25,295 nt of DNA from NCBI GenBank assembly GCA_946479855.1, contig CAMLHL010000043.1, positions 1-25,295 of the forward strand. Direction: 5' to 3'. This DNA comes from an uncultured Pseudomonadota bacterium (GTDB lineage Bacteria > Pseudomonadota > Gammaproteobacteria > Burkholderiales > Rhodocyclaceae). Below the pieces are notes generated by a model. That model saw nothing but the letters and a program-made list of their open reading frames with translations, had not been told where the DNA came from and ran no database searches. Both the position numbers and the translations under genes were made by a program. Of this stretch, positions 8,441 to 16,478 are shown piece after piece. The stretch's first letter is position 1, and every line of letters begins with the position of its first letter.

Positions 8441-8472
8441 TCGACGGTCGACGCCGAACAAAGGCAAAAATC
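8441..8472 (-). repeat. Small intergenic repeat, copy C (inverted)
   Basis: Read on the minus strand it is ATTTTTGCC, 11 nt, GTCGACCGTCG, sharing both outer blocks and the exact spacing with copy A (561-591); the middle differs. It directly follows the ptsI stop codon. Confidence 0.45.
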
Positions 8473-8517
8473 GACCGCCAGCCAGCCTTTGCCGCCGCTC
8501 CGCCATTACCCTGGGGC

Positions 8518-8543
8518 AAATTGTCGCGCGACAATTTGTCACA
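8518..8543. promoter_or_regulatory. Operator site 1: 22-bp perfect palindrome plus shared 15-mer
   Basis: Bases 8518-8539 form a 22-bp perfect palindrome with core TTGTCGCGCGACAA, which has FNR-type geometry (TTGNN-N4-NNCAA). Overlapping it, 8529-8543 (GCGACAATTTGTCAC) is the 15-mer also found at 10909-10923 and 12627-12641. A TACAAT -10 box lies at 8589-8594, placing the 15-mer near -65 of the copper-receptor promoter. Confidence 0.65.
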
Positions 8544-8610
8544 TTCCCGGCCACCAGCAACTCCCGGAAAATCAGCTCCCGCTTAAATACAATAATTCAG
8601 GGAGAGTTTC

Positions 8611-10863
8611 ATGGGGTACCGCATCCACCCGCTGACGGCCGCCATGGCCGTCGCGTTTTCTGCTGCGTCGGTTTCGCCGATCGCCTGCGCCGAGACGACA
8701 CCAACGCTGGACGAGATCATCGTCTCGGCGGCCAGGCCGCCCGCCGTACCCGAATCGCAAGCCCTCGGCGACCGCCAGCTGGCTCCGCGGCGCGCCGCAA
8801 CCAGCGATACGGCCAGTCTGCTGGGCGATGTGCCCGGCGTCTACGTGCAGGGCGCCGGCGGCGTTTCTGGCCTGCCGACGCTGCACGGCCTGGGCGACGA
8901 CCGCCTGCGCATCCGCGTCGACGACATGGACCTGATCTCGGCCTGCGCCAATCACATGAATCCGCCGCTCTCCTACATCGACCCGAGCAATGTCGACAGC
9001 GTTCGCGTCTACGCCGGCATCACCCCGGTCAGCGCCGGTGGCGACAGCATCGGCGGCGCCATCGTCGTCAATTCCAAGGCGCCGCGTTTCGCCAACCCCG
9101 GCGCCGGCCTGCTGAGCAGCGGCGAACTCGGCGGCTTCTACCGCTCGAACGGCGATGCCTGGGGCGTCAATGCTGCGGCCAGCGTCGCCAGCGAGAATCT
9201 CAGCATCCGCTACGCCGGCTCGACCGCCGAAGGCAGCAACTACCGGGCGGCACGAGCCTTCAAACCCGGCCTCCAGGCCACCTTCACGACCGTCGGCAGC
9301 CACTGGATTGCCGGCGACGAAGTCGGCTCGACGGCCTACAAGAGCGAAAACCATCAGCTCGGCATCGCCTACCGCCTCGACAACCATCTGTTCGACCTCA
9401 AGCTCGGCTACCAGCACATCCCGTATCAGGGTTTCCCCAACCAGCACATGGACATGACCGACAACGAGAGCAAGCAGGTCAATCTCGGCTATCGCGGCCG
9501 CTTCGGCTGGGGCAAGCTGGAGGCCCGCCTGTACCACGAGGAAACCCGGCACAAGATGGATTTCGGCGAGGACAAGCTGTACTGGTACGGCATGGCCCGC
9601 AACGTCGCCGGCATGCCGATGGACACCGAAGGCAACAACACCGGCGCCCGCCTGCAGGCCGAGATCACGCTGTCCGAACGCGACCTGCTGCGCGTCGGCG
9701 GCGAATACCAGCGCTACCGCCTGAATGACTGGTGGTCGCCGGTGGCCAATTCGATGATGATGGGGCCGGGCACCTTCCACAACATCAACGACGGCCAGCG
9801 CGACCGCTTCGATCTCTTCGGCGAATGGGAAGCCGCCTGGACACCGCAATGGCTGACCCTGCTCGGCGTCCGCGGCAGCACGGTGCGGACGGATGCCGGC
9901 CCGGTCACCGGCTACAACGCCAGCTACAACGGCAGCGCCAGCGTGCCGGGCGGCGCCCTGTATTTCAACAGCCACGAGCGCCAGCGCAGCGACCACAACC
10001 TCGACCTCAGCGCACTGGCCCGCTTCACCCCGAGCGCCAACCAGACCTACGAAGGCGGCTACTCGCGCAAGACCCGCTCGCCCAGCCTGTACGAGCGCTA
10101 CACCTGGTCGACCAACGGCATGGCGATGACCATGAACAACTGGCTCAACGACGGCAACGGCTACGTCGGCAATCTCGACCTCAAGCCCGAGGTGGCGCAC
10201 ACCCTGAGCGTCAGCGCTGACTGGCACGATGCCGCCAACAGCGCCTGGGGCGTCAAGCTGACGCCGTACTTTTCGCTGGTCGACAACTACATCGACGCCG
10301 TCCGGCGGCCGGGGTGGACCGCCAACCGCTACAACTACCTGACGCTGGCCAACCAGGATGCACGGCTCTACGGCATCGACCTCGCCGCCTTCGCCGCCCT
10401 CGGCCAGATCGCCGGCGTCGGCAGCTTCACGGCCCGGGGCGTCGTCGGCTACGTGCGCGGCAAGAACCGCGACAGCGGCGAGAACCTCTACAACATCATG
10501 CCGCTCAACGCCCGCCTGACGCTGGAACATCGCCTCGGCAACTGGACCACCGTCATCGAGGAACAACTGGTCAGCGCCAAGGACGACGTGTCCGCCGTCC
10601 GCAACGAGATGAAAACGGCCGGCTACGGCCTGCTTAACCTGCGCAGCAGCTACCAGTGGAAGAACCTCCGCTTCGACATCGGCCTCGAAAACGCGCTCGA
10701 CAAGCAGTATGCGCTGCCGCTGGGCGGCGCCTACATCGGCCAGGGCGCCACCATGTCGCTGGGCAGCACCAGCGCCTGGAGCGCGACCGGTGCACCGCCC
10801 TGGGGCTACACCGTGCCCGGCATGGGTCGCTCGCTGTATGCCGGGATGAACGTCAGCTTCTGA
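8611..10863 (+). CDS. TonB-dependent copper receptor, OprC/NosA-like
   Basis: 750 residues with a signal peptide (cleavage near ACA27-ET), a TonB box region (DEIIVSA, about 34-40), a plug domain (DVPGVYVQGAGG, LHGLGDDRLRIRVDDMD) and a 22-strand-type barrel ending in a terminal Phe. It shows the hallmarks of the OprC/NosA copper receptors: C112-x3-M116 in SACANHMNPPLSYID, further Met residues at 280 and 282 (NQHMDMTDN) and H314-x-M316 (TRHKMDFGEDK). The last resembles the HxM of the OprC copper site. It should import copper across the outer membrane with TonB. The GGGAGAG ribosome binding site is 6 nt before ATG. It sits at the head of the copper-type cluster, after operator site 1. Confidence 0.9.
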   Translation: MGYRIHPLTAAMAVAFSAASVSPIACAETTPTLDEIIVSAARPPAVPESQALGDRQLAPRRAATSDTASLLGDVPGVYVQGAGGVSGLPTLHGLGDDRLRIRVDDMDLISACANHMNPPLSYIDPSNVDSVRVYAGITPVSAGGDSIGGAIVVNSKAPRFANPGAGLLSSGELGGFYRSNGDAWGVNAAASVASENLSIRYAGSTAEGSNYRAARAFKPGLQATFTTVGSHWIAGDEVGSTAYKSENHQLGIAYRLDNHLFDLKLGYQHIPYQGFPNQHMDMTDNESKQVNLGYRGRFGWGKLEARLYHEETRHKMDFGEDKLYWYGMARNVAGMPMDTEGNNTGARLQAEITLSERDLLRVGGEYQRYRLNDWWSPVANSMMMGPGTFHNINDGQRDRFDLFGEWEAAWTPQWLTLLGVRGSTVRTDAGPVTGYNASYNGSASVPGGALYFNSHERQRSDHNLDLSALARFTPSANQTYEGGYSRKTRSPSLYERYTWSTNGMAMTMNNWLNDGNGYVGNLDLKPEVAHTLSVSADWHDAANSAWGVKLTPYFSLVDNYIDAVRRPGWTANRYNYLTLANQDARLYGIDLAAFAALGQIAGVGSFTARGVVGYVRGKNRDSGENLYNIMPLNARLTLEHRLGNWTTVIEEQLVSAKDDVSAVRNEMKTAGYGLLNLRSSYQWKNLRFDIGLENALDKQYALPLGGAYIGQGATMSLGSTSAWSATGAPPWGYTVPGMGRSLYAGMNVSF

Positions 10864-10898
10864 CCGGGCCAGGCGCCCGCTCCCATCCATGCCCTGCG

Positions 10899-10932
10899 CT
10901 CCCGGCCCGCGACAATTTGTCGCAGCCGGGAG
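10899..10932. promoter_or_regulatory. Operator site 2: shared 15-mer inside a larger inverted repeat
   Basis: GCGACAATTTGTCGC (10909-10923) is a perfect 7-1-7 palindrome. It is nested between CTCCCGGC (10899-10906) and GCCGGGAG (10925-10932), which pair over 8 bp. A TACAAT -10 box at 10947-10952 puts the palindrome centre near -43 of the next gene, a class II activator position. As RNA it would also form a strong hairpin, but no T tract follows, so a terminator is less likely. Confidence 0.6.
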
Positions 10933-10986
10933 GGAAGGTGGCGGCCTACAATCCGGCTTCCCGGAATTTCTCCCGATCGCCGCCGC

Positions 10987-11982
10987 ATGAAGCCGCTCAA
11001 TTTCGCCCTCCCCCTCCTGCTTTTCGCCAACATCGCGCAAGCCTCCTGCGGCTCCAGTTTCTGCATGGTCAATACCAACTGGGACGTCCAGGGCTTGTCG
11101 CACGATTCCGGCCTGCAGGCCGACCTGCGCTACACCTATGCCAAGGCCGACCGCTGGATGGCCGGGTCTTCGAGCAAGGCGACCGAGGCGCCAGCGCATA
11201 GCGGCGAGGAAATCGAGAACAAGCGGACGATCAACCAGCTCGCCAACCTTAATCTCGATTACGCCTTCAACCGGCAATGGGGCATCCTGCTCGGCCTGCC
11301 CTTCGTGATGCGCGACCATGCGCACACCCTGGATCCGAAATCGAGCGATCCCTTGGCGCAGCAAGCGACCTTCAGCGAACTGGGCGACATCCGCCTGCTC
11401 GGTAAATACCAGTTCGCCCATATCGACCACGACGCCGGTGCCGGCCTGCGCTTCGGCCTGAAACTGCCGACCGGCGCCACCAACAAGACCATGTCGCCGC
11501 GCAGCCCGGACGACCCGACGACGCCCTATGCGCTGGAGCGCTCCAGCCAGCCGGGCACCGGCAGCACCGACGCCGTCCTCGGCGCCTATTATTTCCGCAA
11601 TGCACCGGGCAGCGACTGGGGCTGGTTCGTCAGCGCCCAGGTCCAGTCGGCCATCGCCACCAAGGACGAGTACCGCCCGGGCACGGAAGTCAGCCTTGAT
11701 CTCGGCATGCACTACGAAGTCGCGCCGGGCCTCAACCTGCTGCTGCAACTGAACGGCCAGCATCGTTCCCGCGATACCGGCGCCAATGCCAACCCGGCCT
11801 CCGGCGGCCATTCCGTGAACCTCAGCCCGGGTGCCAGCTACGCGCTGAGCCCGCAGACGCAGCTCTACGGCTACGTCCAGTTGCCCATCGTGCAGTACAT
11901 GAACGCCGACCCGGCCGAACCGGCCTCCGGCCAGCTGGCCGCCCGCTGGTCGGCCACCGTCGGCCTGACGCAGCGTTTCTGA
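10987..11982 (+). CDS. Predicted outer-membrane beta-barrel protein in the copper-receptor cluster
   Basis: 331 residues. A signal peptide (MKPLNFALPLLLFANIAQA) is followed by a Cys pair at the mature N-terminus (SCGSSFC), then alternating amphipathic strands (QWGILLGLPFVMRDH, DIRLLGKYQFAHIDHDAGAGLRFGLKLPTG) and a terminal aromatic residue (LTQRF), the beta-barrel insertion signal. It resembles MetA-pathway/transporter-type barrels annotated only as transporter. Two His-rich spots (MRDHAHTL, FAHIDHD) and the Cys pair could bind metal, which is inference. It follows operator site 2, so it is probably expressed together with, but not only from, the upstream copper receptor. Confidence 0.75.
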   Translation: MKPLNFALPLLLFANIAQASCGSSFCMVNTNWDVQGLSHDSGLQADLRYTYAKADRWMAGSSSKATEAPAHSGEEIENKRTINQLANLNLDYAFNRQWGILLGLPFVMRDHAHTLDPKSSDPLAQQATFSELGDIRLLGKYQFAHIDHDAGAGLRFGLKLPTGATNKTMSPRSPDDPTTPYALERSSQPGTGSTDAVLGAYYFRNAPGSDWGWFVSAQVQSAIATKDEYRPGTEVSLDLGMHYEVAPGLNLLLQLNGQHRSRDTGANANPASGGHSVNLSPGASYALSPQTQLYGYVQLPIVQYMNADPAEPASGQLAARWSATVGLTQRF

Positions 11983-12005
11983 GCCTGCCGCACTGTCCGC
12001 GAAAA

Positions 12006-12593
12006 GTGCCCTTTTTTTCCGTCGACCGTAGCATTGCCCCAGAGCCCCGCCAGCGCCTGATGTTCACCGCCGGGCAGGAGATCTATCAGGCCGGCGCGAA
12101 AGGCCTGGCCTGGCGGCTGGAACACGGCCTCGTCCGTCTCGACACCGTCGCCGCCGGCGGCGAAACCGCCTTTGCCAGCCTGGCCACCGCCGGCGACATC
12201 CTCGGCTGCGAAACCATGCTGTTCGGGAGCTACTCCTTTATGGCCCGGTCGCTGACCGGTTGCGAACTGAGCCCCTGGCCGGAGGGCGAAACCGCCCTCG
12301 CCGGCGAATCGCTGCTCGTCTCGCTCGCTCGTGCCCAACGGCGGGCCGCCGACTTGCTGGCCTTGCGCGGCGGACAGGCGGTCGACCGCGTGCTCGGCTT
12401 GGTCCGCCTGCTCGCCGACGGGGCCGGACAAGTGATCCTGCCTGCCCGCCAGGACATCGCGGATATCACCGACCTGCGCTTCGAGACCATCTCCCGCATC
12501 GTCAAGCAACTTGAGCGCAAGCGCATCCTCAGCCGCGTTTGCGTCGCCGGCGTCCATGCGACGCGCAGCTTCCGGCTGGCCCCGACCGCCTGA
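12006..12593 (+). CDS. Crp/Fnr-family transcriptional regulator
   Basis: Up to 195 residues. The cyclic-nucleotide-binding-like sensor domain is short (FTAGQEIYQAGAKGLAWRLEHGLVRLD, FASLATAGDILGCETMLFG). The C-terminal winged HTH reads LPARQDIADITDLRFETISR; the recognition-helix ETISR pattern is FNR-like and fits TTGNN half-sites. No FNR-type N-terminal Cys cluster is present (Cys are near 69, 87 and 180 only), so the signal is not an FNR Fe-S cluster. The start is unsure: GTG 12006 lies in a T-rich repeat with no ribosome binding site; ATG 12060 would give 177 residues. It probably controls the flanking copper-type genes through the shared operator. Confidence 0.82.
   Translation: MPFFSVDRSIAPEPRQRLMFTAGQEIYQAGAKGLAWRLEHGLVRLDTVAAGGETAFASLATAGDILGCETMLFGSYSFMARSLTGCELSPWPEGETALAGESLLVSLARAQRRAADLLALRGGQAVDRVLGLVRLLADGAGQVILPARQDIADITDLRFETISRIVKQLERKRILSRVCVAGVHATRSFRLAPTA
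12008..12039 (+). repeat. Small intergenic repeat, copy B, with weak terminator character
   Basis: TGCC, 10 nt of mostly T, then GTCGACCGTAG and TTGCCC; about 30 of 34 aligned positions match 567-600. The T7 run follows a 5-bp stem (GCACT with AGTGC around 10 nt), which could weakly terminate the upstream gene. Its overlap with the proposed GTG start of the Crp/Fnr gene favours the later ATG at 12060. Confidence 0.4.
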
Positions 12594-12626
12594 AACCCCG
12601 GGCAGCCGCGCGACGGCGCCTTGAGT

Positions 12627-12650
12627 GCGACAATTTGCCACATTCCCGCC
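12627..12650. promoter_or_regulatory. Operator site 3 upstream of the second TonB receptor operon
   Basis: GCGACAATTTGCCAC (12627-12641) plus CATTCCCG matches operator site 1 (8529-8552) at 22 of 24 positions. A possible -10 box, TATCAT at 12666-12671, puts the 15-mer centre near -44, the same geometry as site 2. Confidence 0.6.
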
Positions 12651-12731
12651 CCCCGGGGCACACCGTATCATCCGATCCTAAGCTTATGTTTAATAAGCAA
12701 ATTTTAATACAAATCAAAACCGGGTTCGCTG

Positions 12732-14822
12732 ATGAAACAATTTGCACTCGCGCCACTGGCGCTGGCCGTTCTGTCCTCCCTCGCTGTCGCCGACGATATC
12801 GCACTCGGTGAAGTCACCGTCACCGCCACCCGCGAGGGACAGCTGGTCAACGAAACCCCGGCCACGATCGGCGTGATCAAGGAAAAGACACTGCGCGAGG
12901 TCAAGCCGACGCACCCCAGCGAAATCATGGGCCAGGTGGCCGGCGTCTGGGTCAATGTCACGGGCGGAGAGGGCCACCAGACGGCGATCCGCCAGCCACT
13001 GACCACCAACCCGGTCTACCTTTATCTGGAAGACGGCATCCCGACCCGCTCGACCGGCTTCTTCAACCACAACGCGCTGTACGAGGTGAACCTGCCGATG
13101 GCCGGCGGCATCGAGATCAGCAAGGGGCCGGGCAGCGCCCTCTACGGCTCGGACGCCATCGGCGGCGTGGTCAACGTGCTGACCCGCAAGCCGCCGACCG
13201 GACCGGAAGCCGAAGGCTCGCTCGAGGCCGGCAGCTACGGCTGGAGCCGGGCCATGGTCACCGGCGGCAGCGCCTTCGGCGACCATGCCTTCCGCGCCGA
13301 TCTCAACGTCAGCCACACCGACGGCTGGCGCGACCACACGGCCTACGACCGGCAGAGCGGCACGCTGCGCTGGGACAGCGCCATCGACGACGACGCCACC
13401 CTGAAAACGGTCGCCACCTTCTCCAACATCGACCAGCAGACCGCCGGCAGCTCGGCCATCTCGCGCGCCGACTACCTGAACAACCCGAAGGCCAACTACA
13501 CCCCGATCTCGCTGCGCAAGGTCGAGGCCTTCCGCCTGTCCACCGCCTACGAACGGGAGTGGGACAACGCGCTGCTCAGCATCACGCCCTACTACCGCAA
13601 CGATACGATGGACCTGCTGGCCAACTGGTCGCTCGGCTACGATCCGACCATCTACACCACCGAGAACCAGTCCTTCGGCGCCCAGATCAAGTACCGCCAC
13701 GACTTCGCGCCGCTGCGCACGCGGATCATCGTCGGCGTCGACCTCGACCACAGCCCGGGCAGCCGCCTGGAAAACCGCATCAACACGACCTTGGTTGGTA
13801 ACGTCTACACCAGCTACACGCTGGGTACCCGCGTCTACGACTACGACGTCACCTACCAGGGCATCTCGCCCTACGTGCACGGGGAGATCTCGCCGGCCGA
13901 CAAGCTGCGCCTCACCGCCGGCCTGCGCTACGACCGGGTCGGCTACCAGTTCAACAACCGCTTCGGCACGGCGCCAGTGCTGGCCAGCGGCAAATACTAT
14001 GGCCAGGTCGGCGATACCGACGTCGATTTCGGCCACCTCAGCCCGAAACTCGGCGCCACCTACACCGTCAACGAGGCCCTCAACCTGTTTGCCGCCTACA
14101 ACCACGCCTTCCGCGCCCCGTCCGAAGGCCAGCTCTTCCGCCCGGCCGTCGCCGGCAGTTTCGCTGCCGCCAACGCCGCTGCCGAATCGGCTAAAAATCT
14201 CAAGCCGATCAAGGTCGACAGCCTGGAAATCGGCCTGCGCGGCAAGCTCAACGCGGCGATCAACTACGATATCGCGGCCTATTACATGACCAAGACCGAC
14301 GACATCCTCAGCTACAAGGACCCGGTGAGCAACAGTGTGACTGCGACCAATGCCGGCAAGACGCTGCACCGCGGCATCGAAATCGGCGCCGGCGCGCAAC
14401 TGGCCGAGCTGTGGCGCCTCGACACCGCACTCTCCTACGCCAAGCATACCTACGAGGAGTGGATCGTTGCCGTTCAAGGCGTCAATGTGGACTACAGCGG
14501 CAAGGAAATGGAACTCGCCCCGCGCACCATCGCGAATACCCGCCTGACCTTCGGCAACGCCCAAACCGGCATGGCGCAGATTGAATGGCAGCACTTCGGC
14601 AGCTGGTGGTCGAACGCCGCCAACACGTCGAAATACGATGGCCACGACCTACTCAACCTGCGCGGCACCTACCCGCTCGGCCGCGACCTCGGCCTCTTCG
14701 CCAACATCCACAACGTGGCCGACAAGCGTTATGCCGAAAGCACCGGCGTCACCTCCGGCTTCGACACCTTCGCCCCCGGCCTGCCGCGCACCTTCAGCGT
14801 CGGCCTGCAAGCCAAATGGTAA
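12732..14822 (+). CDS. TonB-dependent outer-membrane receptor, ligand unknown
   Basis: 696 residues. Signal peptide (cleavage near VA20-DD), TonB box-like EVTVTATRE (27-35), plug domain (GVWVNVTGGEGHQTAIRQP, GGIEISKGPGSALYGSDAIG, GGVVNVLTRKPP) and a barrel ending in a terminal Trp. The plug has the usual siderophore/vitamin-receptor pattern and lacks the CxxxM site of the copper receptor upstream, so it may take a metal complex or metallophore rather than bare ions. It is the first gene of a four-gene operon with a beta-propeller protein, a thioredoxin and TonB; its last 7 nt overlap the next gene. Operator site 3 lies 90 nt upstream. Confidence 0.9.
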   Translation: MKQFALAPLALAVLSSLAVADDIALGEVTVTATREGQLVNETPATIGVIKEKTLREVKPTHPSEIMGQVAGVWVNVTGGEGHQTAIRQPLTTNPVYLYLEDGIPTRSTGFFNHNALYEVNLPMAGGIEISKGPGSALYGSDAIGGVVNVLTRKPPTGPEAEGSLEAGSYGWSRAMVTGGSAFGDHAFRADLNVSHTDGWRDHTAYDRQSGTLRWDSAIDDDATLKTVATFSNIDQQTAGSSAISRADYLNNPKANYTPISLRKVEAFRLSTAYEREWDNALLSITPYYRNDTMDLLANWSLGYDPTIYTTENQSFGAQIKYRHDFAPLRTRIIVGVDLDHSPGSRLENRINTTLVGNVYTSYTLGTRVYDYDVTYQGISPYVHGEISPADKLRLTAGLRYDRVGYQFNNRFGTAPVLASGKYYGQVGDTDVDFGHLSPKLGATYTVNEALNLFAAYNHAFRAPSEGQLFRPAVAGSFAAANAAAESAKNLKPIKVDSLEIGLRGKLNAAINYDIAAYYMTKTDDILSYKDPVSNSVTATNAGKTLHRGIEIGAGAQLAELWRLDTALSYAKHTYEEWIVAVQGVNVDYSGKEMELAPRTIANTRLTFGNAQTGMAQIEWQHFGSWWSNAANTSKYDGHDLLNLRGTYPLGRDLGLFANIHNVADKRYAESTGVTSGFDTFAPGLPRTFSVGLQAKW

Positions 14823-16009
14823 GGCGTCTCCTGCCGCTGATCGGCGGCCTGCTCCTCGCGGCCACCGTCGCTGCCCACGAGCATCACGCCGCCGGCGAAA
14901 ATGCGCCGAAGGCCGATTACGCCAAAATCTGGCTGGAAAAGCAGCAGAACGCGCCCCGCCTCGCCGTCGCCGCCAGCTTCGACGACAGCGGCCGCCTCTG
15001 GCTGGCCCGCGTCGTCGGTCAGCAGCTTTACGTCAGCCACTCGAGCGATGCCGGACGGACGTTCACCGAAGCCGTTACGGTCAACCACCAACCCGAACTG
15101 ATTTCCGCCGACGGCGAAGCCCGCCCGCAAATTGCCGTGGTCGGCCAGCGCGTCTATGTCAGCTGGACGCAGGCCCTGCCGCAGCCCTTCGCCGGCCACG
15201 TCCGCCTGGCTGTTTCCGACGATGGTGGCCAGACCTTTGGCGAGCCGGTCACGGTCAACGACGATCCCCGGCCGATCACCCACCGTTTCAATGCCATGCT
15301 CGCCGACGCCCGGGGCGTCACCCTGGCCTGGATTGACAAGCGCGATGGCACCGGTGATCCGGCATATGCCGGCGCCGCCATCTATACCGCCCGTTCGACC
15401 GACGGCGGGCGCAGCTTCGCCCCCAACCAGAAGCTGGCCGACCACTCCTGCGAATGCTGCCGGATCGGCCTCGCTGCCGATTCGGACGGCATGCCGGTTG
15501 CCTTCTGGCGGCAGATCTTCGGCACGAACACCCGCGATTTCGCCCTGGCCCGGCTCGACCAAACTCCTGACCGCGCCACCACCGACGGCTGGGAAATCGA
15601 TGCCTGCCCGCACCACGGCGGCGCCCTGGCCATCGGCCGCGACGGCGTCCGCCACCTCGCCTGGTTTACCGGCGCCGAGGCCGGCCCCGGCCTGCACTAT
15701 CGCCGTATCGACCGCACCACTGCCAGTCCGCCGCTGCATTTCGGCAATCTCGATGCCCAGGCCGGCCACCCGCAGGTCGCGGTGGCCGGCCGTCGCGTCG
15801 TTCTTGTCTGGCGCGAATACGATGGCCGCGACAACCTGATCCGCTGGATGCAATCACGCGACAACGGCGGTCACTGGTCCGCCCCGGGGACGTTAAGCCG
15901 CACGGCGGGCGCGGCTGACGACCCCCTGCTCATTGCTGGCCGCAATGCCCTCTGGCTGGTCTGGAACACCGGCGTCGACGGCTTGCGGACGATCAAGGTC
16001 AAACCATGA
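14816..16009 (+). CDS. Periplasmic BNR/Asp-box beta-propeller protein with a CxCC...CPHH cluster
   Basis: 397 residues. A signal peptide ends near VAA20, and the mature protein begins HEHHAAGE. At least four Asp-box/BNR motifs mark a sialidase-like propeller: SSDAGRTF (76-83), SDDGGQTF (134-141), STDGGRSF (194-201) and SRDNGGHW (347-354). Such proteins are often called exo-alpha-sialidase, but catalytic residues are not evident and the setting is not glycan metabolism. Between repeats lies a conserved-looking cluster, C212-E-C214-C215-R and D262-A-C264-P-H266-H267-G, well suited to bind copper or form disulfides. Start ATG 14816 overlaps the receptor stop codon (ATGGTAA). The gene ends in a 4-nt ATGA overlap with the thioredoxin gene, implying strict co-expression. 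A periplasmic metal-handling role is inference. Confidence 0.85.
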   Translation: MVRRLLPLIGGLLLAATVAAHEHHAAGENAPKADYAKIWLEKQQNAPRLAVAASFDDSGRLWLARVVGQQLYVSHSSDAGRTFTEAVTVNHQPELISADGEARPQIAVVGQRVYVSWTQALPQPFAGHVRLAVSDDGGQTFGEPVTVNDDPRPITHRFNAMLADARGVTLAWIDKRDGTGDPAYAGAAIYTARSTDGGRSFAPNQKLADHSCECCRIGLAADSDGMPVAFWRQIFGTNTRDFALARLDQTPDRATTDGWEIDACPHHGGALAIGRDGVRHLAWFTGAEAGPGLHYRRIDRTTASPPLHFGNLDAQAGHPQVAVAGRRVVLVWREYDGRDNLIRWMQSRDNGGHWSAPGTLSRTAGAADDPLLIAGRNALWLVWNTGVDGLRTIKVKP

Positions 16010-16473
16010 GATACCTTGTCTTGCTCACCACCCTGCTGCTCGCCGCTGCCGCTCAAGCCGAGGTCCAACCCTACCTAGCCGGTTCGCTGAAGAAGATCGA
16101 AAGCGAGCGCCGGGGCAAGCCGTTCATCCTGACCTTCTGGTCGGCCAGCTGCACGCATTGCCCAAGCGAACTGCGGGCACTCGGCGAACTGGTGCGCCAG
16201 CATCCACGCCTCGATCTGGTCATCGTCGCCACCGACACCCCGGCCGAAAGCCCCGAATTGCAACGCCTCGCCCAATCCTACGGCCTCGCCGAGCAGACGC
16301 AATGGGTCTTCGCCGACGCACAACCCGAACGCCTGCGCTATGAAATCGACCGCCGCTGGTACGGCGAATTGCCGCGCACCTATTTCTATGACCGGCACCA
16401 TCACCGCGAAGGGCGCTCGGGGGCCATTCCGGCCGAGCAACTCGAACGCTGGGCTGGCGAACACGTAAAATAG
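16006..16473 (+). CDS. TlpA-like periplasmic thioredoxin-fold protein
   Basis: 155 residues with a signal peptide (cleavage near AQA18-EV). The thioredoxin fold is recognised by FILTFWSASCTHCPSELRAL, with active-site pair C49-T-H-C52, and by the cis-Pro segment ELPRTYFYD. It is short for the family but complete. Periplasmic TlpA/ResA-type proteins reduce disulfides, for instance before metal or heme insertion. The preceding propeller gene has four clustered cysteines and overlaps this gene by 4 nt, so it is a likely substrate; that is inference. TonB follows after 5 nt. Confidence 0.9.
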   Translation: MRYLVLLTTLLLAAAAQAEVQPYLAGSLKKIESERRGKPFILTFWSASCTHCPSELRALGELVRQHPRLDLVIVATDTPAESPELQRLAQSYGLAEQTQWVFADAQPERLRYEIDRRWYGELPRTYFYDRHHHREGRSGAIPAEQLERWAGEHVK

Positions 16474-16478
16474 ACCGG

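Noticed and set aside
8572..11811. A 1079-codon open frame on the minus strand (also 6396-8534 and 12714-14645 minus)
   Set aside because: They lie exactly opposite the receptor and ptsI genes, have the biased Ala/Gly/Arg/Val composition of antisense GC-rich frames and show no domain; the plus-strand genes are unmistakable.
14816..16009. True sialidase activity for the Asp-box protein
   Set aside because: Asp boxes only mark the propeller fold; no evident arginine triad or glycan genes are nearby, and the Cys/His cluster and operon point elsewhere.
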